Assembly: GCF_030272615.1 (NCBI RefSeq)
Contig: NC_081413.1
Location: forward strand, 161,446,849 to 161,510,848
Reading direction: 5' to 3'
Origin: Cryptomeria japonica
Lineage: Eukaryota > Streptophyta > Pinopsida > Cupressales > Cupressaceae
Length of the DNA: 64,000 bases
Under the pieces are notes generated by a model, which was not told the DNA's origin, did no database searches, and worked only from the letters and a program-made list of their open reading frames with translations. Positions 20,942-32,591 of this stretch are shown here, one piece after another. A program made the translations under genes and the position numbers. How positions within the stretch are numbered: position 1 is the first letter of the stretch; every line of letters begins with the position of its first letter.

Positions 20942-22181
20942 TGATGACCATAATGTACCACTGAGAAGGGGGTGAATCAGTGGTTCCTAATAAATCTTTA
21001 CCTTTTAAACCAAGCTTTGAGTACCGGTTAACAAACTAAGCACTAAGAAATCAAACCGATAAGGTATGTGAGGATATCAAAAAGGCAAACACACAAATGC
21101 ACAACTCACAACATTAGATGTACGAGGAAAACCCAATATGGGAAAAACCTCGATGATAAATACTGCTAGAGTCTACTGCTCCAATCCAACTTCACAATAA
21201 AATAATGGATTACAATGATTTAGGGCACGAACTCAAGCAACACCAACCCAAGGAGCACCAAGCACCAACTCGGTGTAATACAATGAAATACAAGTTGATA
21301 TAATAATAGCACCTTGTTGTAAATGAGTGTTGTAACACCTGATCAACTAATGTTTGTCAGTTACCAACTTCCTTTGTTTCATCGGTTCTTCCATTGCCGG
21401 TTATTAGATTGCTCTCTCTGATCACTTACCTGTTACTCTATGCCTTTCTTCTCTTTCTCTGAATCTCACCCTACATAGTACAACACTTGGATGACTTCCT
21501 AACCTTTCAATTCCTATCGATACGCTTGACTATTAGGACTATAACAGTTCACCGGTTACTCTGTCTCTGTCGGTTAGAACCTCTCACCAGTTCAACCTGC
21601 TAACACTCAGATGCTCTAATTTTCTGTGAGATATTTCTCAAACTAACTTCTCTCTGCTTGCTCAGACACTCACACTTCTCACCACTGGCATTCAACATCA
21701 ATCACTTTAGTCTTCAATCCACATATTTATATCTGAAGGTTCTCGCCATAATCAACATTCAAATAGTGGCACGCTAGGGTTTTTCACCATGAACTAAATC
21801 CATATCAAATCCAATCAGATCTCATCTCCTTGAATGAAGATTTGCATCACATCAATCAACACTGCCATCTCCTCACCTTCCAATGTGTGTTTTCTATTTT
21901 TAGATGTTTTCAACATGCTTTTTGACATTGCTCTATCAAACAAAATTAATGGCTCAGATGTTTCCTTCAGCCAATGAGCACAGTGATAAGATCATCTCGC
22001 AAGATTAGTTCAATCACCTTGCCACTCTGTCTCCGTCTAGCCACAACATCATGACATCATCCCATGATTTGTGGGTTCTCCATTAATTCTGACCTACTCA
22101 TCAACTACCACGTCAATGAACACTTCACCAACCTCTGCATGCTCACCACCTGATTTCCACCTATCATCCTTGTCGGCATCT
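20942..22181 (-). repeat. 3' LTR of copia element H, left part
   Basis: The left end TGATGACC is the reverse of the usual GGTCATCA-type LTR end, and ACTGAGAAGGGGGTGAATCAGTG follows as in other minus-strand copia LTRs here. The LTR is interrupted at 22181 by element F and resumes at 52840-53279, where it ends TGCCAACA against a minus-strand polypurine tract and H's pol. Joined length is about 1.68 kb. Many ACCGGTT-type sites are present. No PBS lies to the left, as expected for the 3' LTR. Confidence 0.6.
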
Positions 22182-23067
22182 TGTTGGCATTTTTAGTTTG
22201 TTGGCATTTTGCATATAGATTGCATTAATGATATGTTGTTATTGATGTCAATTGAACCGGTAATGGTATTCATGTTACTACTGAGATTGTTTTTTTTTAT
22301 ATTGGCTAGTAACCGATAAGAAGATCTTTGTGGAAGATGCTGTAAACCAGTGTGTTAAGTTTGTGAGTTGAATTGGTAAACTGATTAAAGGGTTAAACCT
22401 TTCTATGCAATGTAACTGGTAAACCCTATCAGTTGTAAAACCCTAACCGATCAAGTTTGTTGGTTTATTATCTAATGAGTGGTAATGATGGAGACATGTG
22501 TGATCATTGTATGAGGATATGTTTAGATTGTTTTAGTGTATTTGTTTGTTGTCTAGGGAAGGAGAAAAGTGGATTGCATCTCATGCACAACGCGTGATGA
22601 GTTGCAAAGTCTAATGAAGCGGTGATCATGGAACGGTTGGAATTTTATTGAAGAATGTGAAGATATCATTATGATTTCTAATGGTCAAGATTGTACCGAC
22701 TTGTTTGTAATCTCGATGATGAAAATTAGGTTTTTGTTGTGCTACTGACCTAATTGATTTATATTTAAGGTTGATGAAGTTGTTTGTATAAATTGCTGGC
22801 AAGATTGGCAGAAACCTGTTGAGTGTGTAGTTGCCTAATTGGTGAATGTATTTGCACTTTGAGTAAGGCAGATTGAAGCTTAAAAGGTTCTGATCAAGAA
22901 AATGTAGTGCTATTTAGACAGATCAATAAAACCTGTTGTTTTCTAACAATTATAGCAGAAGTGAAATCCCTTAACCGGGTAAGCTCTAACAAGCTTGGTT
23001 ACTTATTAAATCCTCTAACAAGGTGGTCCATTAGCTTGGATTCTTAAATCCTCCAGTGAGGTTACAC
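22182..23067 (+). repeat. 5' LTR of element F, left part
   Basis: Aligns with the first two thirds of the LTR at 51532-52834, up to the GAGGTTAC at about 23065, where element B is inserted. It carries an array of small stem-loops: 22968-22979 (CCC/GGG), 22981-22996 (AAGCT/AGCTT, loop CTAACA), 23012-23023 (CCT/AGG, loop CTAACA), 23038-23051 (GGAT/ATCC) and 23050-23061 (CCTC/GAGG). The remainder of this LTR is not found to the right of B. Confidence 0.7.
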
Positions 23068-23843
23068 TGAGAGAGGGGGTGAATCAATGTCTAACCGGTT
23101 AGCAAAATATTTAAACTTATTAAGAACTTTGTATCCCAAAATAGTGTACCGGTAAATAAGAATTAATGCAACAAATAAGAATAAAAGAGACAACATAGAG
23201 AACACACCATAATATAAGATATTAACGAGAAAACCCGGTGTGGGAAAAAACTTGGCGGGATTTGTGACCCACAATATTCACTCACTAGCCAATGAATAAA
23301 TATTACTTACAATGAGGGGCCTACACATGTAGGAAGGCTAGCAGCCTAGAGCTCACTGCTCAACTACAAAACTGAAGTCTCATTGACTTACAAAATGGAT
23401 TATCAAAATCTAATACAATGTACTGCTTCAGATCAACATCAACTAAACCAGGTTCAGTACTGGTTTAAGCTCAGTCTATAACCAAAACCTTCACTGTCAA
23501 CTATATCACCTTATACAAAATATTATCTATATTCTCTCACTCTCATCATATTCTCCTATGTCTAAATGACCTATAAGATCTCATACATATATATGAGTCT
23601 TTCACAATATGCCATATCAGCTTTTACAAGAGATAATTACATTATAAAAAAATAAACAAAAGTTTATTCCATGTCAACTTGAGTGTCGGTATGCATTATT
23701 GCCGTTGCTGGTGAAGTGCATGTTGGTGTATGTAGAAGTCCATTGCTAGTGCCAGTAACTGCCGATGGGATACTTGGTGATTTCCAGTTGGTAGCCATCA
23801 ATGACAACATCAACTATTCTCATAAGAGTGTAGAATGCCAACA
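23068..23843 (-). repeat. 3' LTR of element B
   Basis: On the minus strand it begins TGTTGGCATTCTACAC and ends near GATTCACCCCCTCTCTCA. It is about 776 bp, shorter than the other copia LTRs because the usual 50-odd bases after the TTCACCCCC block are absent. The left boundary is therefore approximate by a few bases. Confidence 0.6.
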
Positions 23844-26017
23844 ATCTCCCCCTTTGGCATTGATGGCAACACTCATGAGAAAAATCCAAAAATTGTTCCA
23901 AAAACTGAAGTCCATAAAGTTTCCAAAAAGATGTGCTCCCCCTATGCAAATGATCTCCTCTGAATAAGCATTTTTCTCTCCACTACTCCCCCTTTGACAT
24001 CAATGACAAAGGTTATCAAAAATATTCAAACGAGTGCAAAAAATTCACCTTAGAGTCTGTAACCAGTTGGTTACAATCTGAAAGATATCTGCCAAAACTA
24101 GATTTAGACTCTGCATAAACATTTTGTTATCATTCAAGGTTGCCTCATTCTGTTGGATCATGCCAGTGAGATAATGCATGTGATATTCCAGTGATTGCTC
24201 TCCTTGAAGTAATGCCTTAGATATTTCTATTCTCTGATAAATAAGATTGTCCAACTTGGGACCAAGTTTATTTTTAAGCTCTCACGCATTAGACCTTATC
24301 CTTGCCTTTTCTTTCTCAAGTTTCTCTAATTTTTCTTCAAAACCTACCATTTCCTGCTCAAAAACTAATATGTGTCCAGATGAACCAATTGTGTTATTAG
24401 CTATGTCATTGATTTCTTTTTGTGTTTTACTGATCTCCTTATCTATGTCCAATGTTAGAAGGTGAGGTTTGCATGTTTCCCTATGTAGTTCTTTGTACTC
24501 CAAAATTGTAGAGTTCAATGCCGCTAATAATGTATTTAGGTATTTTGTACACTTCTTTATGGTGTCATCAAAGAATTTGTCCTTCTCTTTTTCAACTCTC
24601 TCCTTTATTGTGTCCTCATTCACTTTATCAATGGTTATTACATTATCAACAATAAATTCGGACAATGTATCCAATTTACCTAAAGAATCCTTACTATGAT
24701 CTATGTTACAATTTGGTGCAATCAATTGAAGAATAGGTATAGTGTTATCAATTGCCTTGTAGGCCAATGCATTGCAATATGTTATCTTTTTGATTGAATC
24801 CAAAAGTACCTCTGTAACATTTGTAGGTCCGAATTCACTTGCTAATGTGCTGGATGTCTGACCAATTGCTTTAATTACCTCTATATTTCCATCAGTTGTA
24901 ACCATTTTACTTGCGTTTTCCTCTAGTGGATTAGTCTAGGTTTGCATCTCAACTTGCAAGGGTTTCTCAAACTGTTTTGATGTCTCAGTGATTGTCGGTT
25001 TCTTTGTTTCAGTGTGTACCTCTGCCTCAGATTGTTTTCCCGAAAGTTCAATTGTCAGTATCTTAGTCTCTGGTGGCCCTGTGCCAACATCTTTACCTTC
25101 AGTAGGTTTTCTAGTATCTGACGGTTGCTTTGTTTGTGTTGGGATCTCAACCTCAATAGTTTCTACCGGTTTCTCTGCCATGTTGCCACTGTCAACATTC
25201 TCATCCTTATCCTATGAACTATCCTTATCCACAACAATATTTACTTCCTAAGTATACACATTCATGGTAAAAAGTATCTCAGATTCAAGATTTGTATCAT
25301 CATGTGTAATACCTTCAGTGTCAATAACCGCTGGATCATCTATGTGTACCAGTGCATTATCCAAAGGTGGTGGTGGTAGATTGTCAATAATCTTGATGTT
25401 TGGAATTCCACCAATCTTTCCTTTGCCCTTGTCCTTCTGATACACTTTAAATGTCTTTTTCAGTCAGTTCATTTCCTCTTGTTTTTCCTTCTCCACAAAA
25501 AATATATTCCAATTATCAACAGTCTCATCTGCAATCTTTTTTACTCTTCCTACCATTAAACTTACTTGTCGGTGCCCACTGGCAAAAAAAAATCGGTTAG
25601 CCTCAAAAATTAACTCATCAATTTCCTCTTTTGAATTTACAAGACGTACAACTAGAAGTTTTTCAACTTTCAGTTTCTTATCTAATTCCATCACTGGTAT
25701 CCTTTTTGCTTCCAATCTCTGATAGAGTTCATTAGGTAAGTCATCCACAACTTCAATTAAAACCTTTTTATATATGTCCAAATATAAAATTACACTGTTC
25801 TCAATGCTTTCCCTGTCAGAATCATTAAATTTGTTATACAGTTTGTGTACATTAGCCAAATTTCCATCATCAGTTATCTCATTCAGTAAATCATTCAAAG
25901 AAGGGGTAATAGGTTGTTGCTTCTTCTTTGGTGTTAGTTTCTTGGGTGGTCCCCTTACTGCCTATTGCTTCTTTCTCAGAGTTCTTGCTCTCTTAGGTGA
26001 AGGAGAGGGTATCGGTG

Positions 26018-26545
26018 TGTTGGCAAATGCACACTCCAATGAGATATTGTAGGTGATTGAAGGTTTTGACATTGATGGCAACCCTACAATCCTATGACAT
26101 TGGCAAGGCAATTTACTGGCATTGGCAAGGTTAGACTCTACAACGACACACAGACCACCGGCACCGGCAGTAAAAGGAAGCATACCGGTACAGAAGCCGA
26201 CATGAATTTTATTTATAATATATTTTGTTAATTATTGTAAAATCATTGTAAGCCAACTTGGCAAGTTGTAAAATGACTCATATATATAAGAGTTCATTGT
26301 AGAACATTGTAGTAATTAGAAAAGAAGATGGAAGGAGATTATTAGGCAAAATAAGGTAGACCTATTATGTGAATTATAGGTTAAGGGTTTATGTATAAAG
26401 CAGAGCTATAAACCAGTACTGGATCTAGCATAGTAGATGCTATTTTGAAGCAGTACAAGACATTGGATTTATGTAATCCATTTGGATTTATATTATCCAT
26501 TTTGTAAGTCAGTGAGACTTCCAATTTTGAAATTGATAGCACCTA
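26018..26545 (+). repeat. Truncated 5' LTR of element C
   Basis: Matches the first ~530 bp of the LTR at 27446, up to CAGTGAGACTTCCAATTTTG, and then passes directly into coding sequence. It contains duplicated GGATTTAT-ATCCATTT phrases that the 3' copy has once. Confidence 0.8.
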
Positions 26546-27202
26546 AATATAATGTAGATAATAAAGATTCTTTGAGTCAACTTGACACTTTGTCTAAGTA
26601 TATTACTGACAACACTGTGATAGTTGAACTAATAAAAGAGGAAGTATTCAAGGAGAGATTAGAGAAGGAAAAACTCAAATTATTTGAGGAAGAAATAAAG
26701 AAGTGTACAAGACAATTTGACAGACTTCTACTGAAATTGTGTAGTACATTGAAGGAATTTAAAACTTTGTATAGGGATACATGTAAAACTAAATTTTTGA
26801 CAGTTGATATAAACTGGAAGATCGGCAAGATACATGAAGAAATAAATCAGCTAGCTGACAATTTCATTAATTCATCTGATTCATTATCAGTTTTTGAGCA
26901 GAAAATAACAGGTTTTGAGGAAGAACTACTAAAGTTGGAAAGAGAAAAGGAAAGAATAAAAGGTAAGGCTAAAGATCTAAAATGGAGATAGTCCAAAATT
27001 GGACTACCTCGCCTCCTTAAGAAAAGAAATATTAGATGCTTTGATTCAAGGGCAGAAAACACTGGTAGAGCAAATGCAACACCTCACCGGTACAGTTCAG
27101 AGGATAGAGGCTGCCATAAAAGATAGCAAAAAGTTCCTTGAGAGCCTGAATCTAGTTTTGGTAGATCTTTTTCAGATTGTAACTAATCGATTACAAGGGT
27201 GA
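26520..27202 (+). pseudogene. C-terminal remnant of the A/B-family long ORF in element C
   Basis: The open frame to 26991 reads ILKLIAPKYNVDNKDSLSQL and continues as a charged helical region ending LEREKERIKGKAKDL. It is close to 24282-24800 of element B (ILQLIAPNCNIDHSKDSLGK, LEKEKARIR). A frameshift near 26992 moves the end into the frame 26999-27202 (LNLVLVDLFQIVTNRLQG), matching B's terminus LNLVLADIFQIVTNWLQ. The upstream part of the ORF is deleted and fused to the LTR, so no native start exists. Confidence 0.75.
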
Positions 27203-27445
27203 AATTGGAAACCACACTCAATTTACACTTTGAAAACCTTTGTCATTGATGCCAAAGGGGGAGTAGTGGAATGAGAAAAATAATCAGCAAATGACTCATC
27301 AGCTTAGGGGGAGTTCACATATTCATTTACTAGTACATATTCTTTTGGTACAAATTTTTGGTAAGACAATTCTGATAGATTCCTTTTGGATGACAGTTTT
27401 TGGATTTTTCTCATGAGTGTTGCCATCAATACCAAAGGGGGAGAT
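27203..27445 (+). other. Polypurine tracts of element C
   Basis: AAAGGGGGAGTAG at about 27254, TAGGGGGAG at about 27304 and AAAGGGGGAGAT at 27434-27445 next to the 3' LTR. Same multiple-tract layout as element A. Confidence 0.7.
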
Positions 27446-28260
27446 TGTTGGAAAATGCACACTCCAATGAGATATTGTAGGTGATTGAAGGTTTTGTCAT
27501 TGATGGCAACCTTACAATCCTATGACACCGGCAAGGCAATTTATTAGCACTGGCAAGGTCAAACTCTACACCGGCACACAGACCATCGACACCAGCAGTA
27601 AAAGGAAGCATACCGGTACAAAAGCCGATAGGAATTTTGTTTATAATATGTTTTGTTAATTATTGTAAAATCATTGTAAGCTGACTTGGCAAGTTGTAAA
27701 ATGACTCATATATATAAGAGTTCAATGTAAAACATTGCAGTAATTAGAAAAGAAGATGGAAGGAGATTATTAGGCAAAATAAGGCAGACCTATTATTTGA
27801 ATTATAGGTTAAGGGTTTATGTATAAAGCAGAGCTATAAACCGGTACTAGATCTAGCATAGTAGATGCTATTTTGAAGCAATACAAAACATTGGATTTAT
27901 ATAATCCATTTTGTAAGTCAGTTAGACTTCCCATTTTGTAATTGAGTAGTAAGCTCTAGGCACTTGGCCTTCCGGCATGTGCAGGCCCCTATTGTAGTAG
28001 TAATATTCTCTTATTGGCCAGTGAGTGAATATTGTGGGTCACAAATCCCATTGAGGTTTCTCCCACACTGGGTTTCCTTGTTAAACTACTATGTTATGGT
28101 GTGTTTTTCATGTGGTTGTTGTTATCTCTGTTTATTGCATTATTTCTTGTTTACCGGTACACAGTATTAATATGCTTTACATGTTTTAATTTAAGAAAAT
28201 CACTTCACCGGTTAGATATTGATTCACCCCCCCCTTTCAATATCTCTGGGAATCCTAACA
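27446..28260 (+). repeat. 3' LTR of element C
   Basis: 815 bp from TGTTGGAAAATGCACAC to GGGAATCCTAACA, with the GATTCACCCCCCCCC phrase 40 bp from the end. Part of B's coding sequence resumes immediately after the duplicated target at 28266. Confidence 0.82.
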
Positions 28261-29652
28261 TGGTGAAGGTTTTCTCTGCCTCCTTTCAACTCTTTTAAAC
28301 TTTGTTGGCTTCTCACTGTCGGTTCTAGAATATGTGTCAACTGGTGAAATATGTGCCTCCGATTGAAGTCCTTCAAGCTCACTAGCTGATATGCCACTAA
28401 TGTTCATTACATTTTCCTTAATTTCCTTAACTTTCTTAGAAGCATCTCTAATAATTTCTTTTCTTTTCTTCCTTTTCTTCAAAAAATTTAAATCTCCTTC
28501 AATAGTCTCAGTACTACCAAAGACTTTTTTTGATGGTTCTCTAGGTGCCTCCAGTAAAGCTTTAGCATATGTCTCCAAAATGGTAAGATCTACTTCATAT
28601 CCCATTTCAATCACCCAAATAGTCCTAGGGAGTACAACCTCCATCCATGTCTCATCTCTTTTGATAACAAAACATATTTCTTTGTTATATTTGTCCACTA
28701 CACTTTGTGGTATCCTTTCTCTAGTTCTCATTTTAGCTTGGAAAGTTTTCAAATATTCTATTATGTTGTTGTCTCTAGTAGTTCCCATGCCAGGAAAATC
28801 TTCCTGTATTTGCTTTCCTCCCAGTATATCATAACCAAAGTCTTTAGGTCTAGTACTGGGGATCTCCTTAGTGAAATGCAACATCAAACATACCAAAAGA
28901 TTTCCAAAGTGGAATGTCCCTTTCTTATCTCCTTTGATCTTTTTCAAATTGTCAATGAGTTCATCTTTTAGCCATTCACACACATCTATCATTGCATTGT
29001 TGTTAACCATCTCATAAGCACTGTTTATACAAAGATTGGAAATTGAATTTAGCCTATTAGCATGTGTAGTCTTGTACCCTAACACCATACTGACAAATAT
29101 CACATTGATTTCCTTAATATCATTCACTCTCAGTGATCTATTGCTAGATGTCGCTCTAGTTAGGCTCATTACTTTGTTGTTAGGAATCTTCTTAGTCTTA
29201 TCAGGTCTACAGTCGTTTGAGGGTAAACTAGTTACTGCCCTAATTGCTTAGTGGGTTATTTTGTAGACAAAATCCAACCATAAGAATTCTCCATGTGCTC
29301 TACTCAATACAATTCTTACTACTTCCTCTAGAAATTGGGGAATGTTCAGTATCTCCACAAAACCTAGAATTTCTATAATTTTGTGTTAGGGTTTAACAAC
29401 ACCATTTTCATCACAAATTACCTTAGTAAACAATTTCATCAATTCTTCAGAACCTAGTTCTTCTATATTGCAATGAATATAAATCATAGGGTCTTCTGTG
29501 AATGCTACACCTTTAGAAATTTTCAAAAATGCCCCTATAGAGTCATCTTGCCTAGCAATTTCAAGAATTATCTTAAACACGGGTCTAGGGCATTTCACAT
29601 TTTCCACAATGGTAGAGTTTGGAATAAACTTAGGAGTAGAAGAAGAAGCCAT

Positions 29653-30132
29653 TGAAAAATACCTTTTACTGCTTGAAAATATTCTGAATGCCTAAAGATA
29701 TCACTCCGCACCTTTGCCTTGAATGCCTTCGCTCAGTTTTCGCGCTCTCTGCTAATTTGAATGCTCAGTGAGTCAAAAATGAGGGAAATCGGCTGATTTA
29801 TTATAACATTTCTTTTACCAACCGCTTTAAATGCTCGTTGGTTAAGTGAAAACTTAACACATATGCCGGTAAGGAAGAAATTTATCTTCTCACCATCAAC
29901 CAAGGGTAATCTATATGATTTTCAACTTGCTACAATACCCCAAAGGATTACTTTTCAGTTGGATGAAGAATCTCCTACTAGTGGAGGATTACTCTATTCT
30001 ACCGGTATAGAGACAGTTTCATCAACTATCTGATCTCTCTTCCTAATCCATTGTTTTGAAAATTCTTGCTTTACCTCATCTACCTTTTCTTTGCCTTTCA
30101 AACTGGATCCTTTATTATTTGTCGGTGAAGTT
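29653..30132 (-). other. Leader upstream of the element B ORF
   Basis: About 480 bases upstream of B's ATG without a supported gene. It is comparable in position to the 9644-10191 spacer in element A but too diverged to align by eye. It is truncated by the LTR of J. Confidence 0.45.
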
Positions 30133-31569
30133 TGTTGGCATATGTGCAGAATATGTTGACATGATGATATTTAATGTTATCATTGATGTCAATATGATGA
30201 AGAGTGAACCGGTATATTGAAGTAAGCACTTACAAGAGAACTGGTATATGTGAAAAAGTGAAGCGGTATGTTTGTCCAAGTGAACCGGTATGTTGGAATG
30301 TGAACCGGTATATGAAATGTTTTGTATCAAGGTTTCATGTTCTATGGGGTTTCCGGCTGAAGTGTTCTATGCTTGTGTGATTCAACCAATGACATCATGT
30401 GATGAGTTAGCATTGTAATGAAGAACAGATTGTGTTTCCACGTTAGCCTTGTGCACATGAAGGATCTTGCATGAAGGAGATTGGTCCTATCTACTTCAGG
30501 AATGTGCAAAGTCTATGTAAATGGTGGAGAACGCGTGATGGGTTATCAGCCTCCAAGAAGCGGTGAAGAATGAACGATGGAGAAAGTCTTGAGATCTGTT
30601 CAAGACTATTGTAATCAATACAATATGATCAACGGTTAGGATTGAACCAACTGAATTGTTTAGCCTAAATGTTTAGGGTTTAGGGTTTATGCAACCGACC
30701 TATTTGTTTCCTATAAGGTCAATGTTGTTTTTCATGTTGAGGTTGTTGGCAAATGTTGTGTGTGTATCTAAGTGCAAAGATACATGATCCTTGCCAGACC
30801 AGATAAGAGAATAGATACCTGTAGACTGTGAGCGCAGAAGGAAGGAAGTAAAGCAGATCTTCATTGGCATTGAGTGTTGTTACCAAATCAATTGTAATAT
30901 CTGTTGACCTCTAACCACTTCAACAGTTGGAAAATCCCTTAACAGGGTAGCTTTAACCGGCTTGCTGTAAATCCTTTAACAGAGTGACTCAAAATCATTG
31001 AGTTCTAAAAACCCTCTAACAAGGTAACCTTTAATAGGGTTTAATCCTTAACTGGGTATTTTAGCCATCCCTTAACTGGGTGATCCCTAGCAGGATCGGT
31101 TCCTAACAAAACCTATTGTAAAGTCTTTAATCGGACTAGGCTCCTAACAGAGCAGACTTCAAAAGGGTTCAAAGAATAGCTTGTGGGTATTCATCCGCAT
31201 CGTGGTTTTTCCCAATTGGGTTTCCACATGAAAAATATGTGTGTTATGTGTGATGCTTTGTTATTCTCTGTTAAGCGATAAGCATGTTGAACCAGTAAGT
31301 CTTTACATTTATGTTGTACAAATTACTAGTGTATGTATATGGGTGAAGTGGAAATAAGATGTTAGATTGTGTGAAAAGATGAGTTACCGGTTTATGTCTT
31401 TCACTGTGCTTAACCTATAGTAATCTGGTATAGACTGGTGTTATTTCTTGCCAGTCAATGTGTAGGGTTCTCAGTCAAACCGGATCAAGGAAAAGTGTTT
31501 TTACCAGTACTGATTCACCCCCCCCTCTCAATACCAGTTTGGTACTAACTGTTCATCATTGAATCATCA
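30133..31569 (+). repeat. 5' LTR of copia element J
   Basis: 1,437 bp, begins TGTTGGCATATGTG and ends GAATCATCA against the PBS. U3 carries several GTGAACCGGTATGT-type units (30200-30315). The downstream part carries a long stem-loop array. GATTCACCCCCCCCTCTCAATACC lies near the end. The first half differs from the LTR downstream of the attached pol (51532-52834), so the two are not a matched LTR pair. Confidence 0.75.
30901..31153 (+). other. Stem-loop array in LTR J
   Basis: Small inverted repeats in series: 30901-30926 (CTGTTGA/TCAACAG), 30936-30947 (CCCT/AGGG, loop TAAC), 30949-30962 (AGC/GCT), 31082-31097 (GATCC/GGATC), 31098-31113 (GGTT/AACC, loop CCTAACAA), 31122-31137 (AGTC/GACT) and 31140-31153 (GCTC/GAGC, loop CTAACA), with weaker ones between. 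Same design as the array in LTR A, with mostly different stems. Confidence 0.7.
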
Positions 31570-31583
31570 ATTGGTATCAGAGC
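31570..31583 (+). other. Primer-binding site of element J
   Basis: ATTGGTATCAGAGC directly after the LTR, the standard copia initiator Met-tRNA site without mismatch. Confidence 0.9.
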
Positions 31584-31640
31584 ATCCTCCAGGTCCTCTA
31601 TGTTGTAAGCTTAACCTCTTGAGGTAAAGATCCTACTCTA

Positions 31641-32591
31641 ATGATGAAGAGGGAAGGTCCAAAGTTCAACAGAGACAAATTTAAAATATGGAAGGACAAA
31701 ATGAAGATATACATCAGAAGCGTGGGTGCTCAACATTGGAGCTATGTTGAGAATGCTTATGTTATCCCTATCGGTACTCTCACCGATGATCAAAAGAGAT
31801 AGATTCAGGAGAATGGGCAAGTCATGGAAGCCCTCATTAGTAGTTTATCTGACATTAAGCTTATTGATGTTCAGGACAAATAGAATCCCAAAGAAGTATG
31901 GGATGCCCTTGAGAATATCTATGGCGGTGATGAGCATGTGAAACAAGCTAAGGAAGAAAGCCTTAGGGGAAAGTTTGAAGACATGCGGATGGTTGAAGGA
32001 GAGACCATTCAACAATATGGAATAAGAATCAAAAATATTGTTGGAAATATCAAGAGTGCAGGTGGTAAAATGGAAGATTCCACTATTGTTGGCAAAGTTT
32101 TGAGATCCTTATTACCAGTTTATGCAATAAGGGTTTCTGCCATTCAGGAGTTGAGGTCTATAGACAAGACAAAGGTATCCCTAGACTCCATCATTGCAAT
32201 GTTAACAGATTATGAGCTAAATAATTATGATGATAGTATTCAAAAGACTGAATCAGCCTTCAGAGCATCTGTTACACCATCTAGAAAAGGAAAAGAAGCT
32301 AGTACCAGTGGTGAACCAAGACAAAGTAGAGAAATGGATGATGAGGAGATCGTGATGGAGTTTGAAGATCTTCTTGCCAAGATACTTCCCAAGGGAACCG
32401 GTAAATACAGAGGTAAGCTTACTTTTAAATGCTTTTCTTGTAATTGGATAGCACACATTGTTGTAAACTTCCCTAATGGTGACAACAAGCGTGAACAAAA
32501 GAGGTTCAAGAAGTTCAAAGGAGGAAACTGGAGAAACTATTTTGTAGCAGTTGATGAAGGTGTCACTGATGAGGAATCAGAAGATGGATAA
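31641..32591 (+). pseudogene. Copia gag of element J
   Basis: A 316-codon frame starting MMKREGPKFNRDKFKIWKDK, broken by stops at 31800 and about 31881. It contains the UBN2-type gag segment (VWDALENIYGGDEHVKQAK, ESLRGKFEDMRMVEGETIQQ), a later LPKGTGKYRGKL block and one zinc-knuckle remnant, CFSCNWIAHIVVNF, whose last Cys is lost. In the family this protein forms the particle and binds RNA. It closely resembles the broken gag of element I (61537-62400). Confidence 0.82.

Larger units (their letters stand above)
26018..28260 (+). mobile_element. Element C, shortened derivative of the A/B family, inserted in B
   Basis: A 2.24-kb element with TGTTGG ends, flanked by CGGTG (26013-26017) and TGGTG (28261-28265), a 5-bp duplication with one change. 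It has a 5' LTR lacking its 3' part (26018 to about 26545), a coding remnant, polypurine tracts and a full 3' LTR (27446-28260). The LTRs have TATATATAAG boxes at 26281-26290 and 27709-27718. The deletion removed the rest of the 5' LTR, the PBS and the first three quarters of the ORF. Confidence 0.8.
24045..29652 (-). pseudogene. Long unknown ORF of element B (1,119 codons, split by element C)
   Basis: Minus-strand ATG at 29652 (MASSSTPKF). The open pieces at 29386-29652, 28266-29169, 25464-25898, 25248-25445, 24936-25181, 24282-24905 and 24045-24254 are all in one register once the 2,248-bp insertion of C with its duplicated target is discounted, so decay is by nonsense changes. Conserved with A's ORF2: VLGYKTTHANRLNSIS, DKYNKEICFVIKRDET with MGYEV, FNDSDRESIENSVILY, and a helical C-terminus. 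Between them lies a Thr/Glu/Lys-rich linker (25000-25450). The last part contains EEKLEKLEKEKARIR and VLADIFQIVTNWLQ. Function is unknown; no enzyme or membrane motif is seen. A's Lys/Glu tract is much shorter here. Confidence 0.7.
23068..30132 (-). mobile_element. Non-autonomous element B, second member of the A family (5' end missing)
   Basis: Minus-strand element inserted in F's 5' LTR. It consists of a 3' LTR (23068-23843), several CTCCCCC polypurine tracts (23844-24000), and a 1,119-codon ORF homologous to ORF2 of element A. It is cut on the right by the LTR of J at 30133, so its gag-like ORF, PBS and 5' LTR are not in the window. Element C is inserted in the middle of the ORF. Confidence 0.7.
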
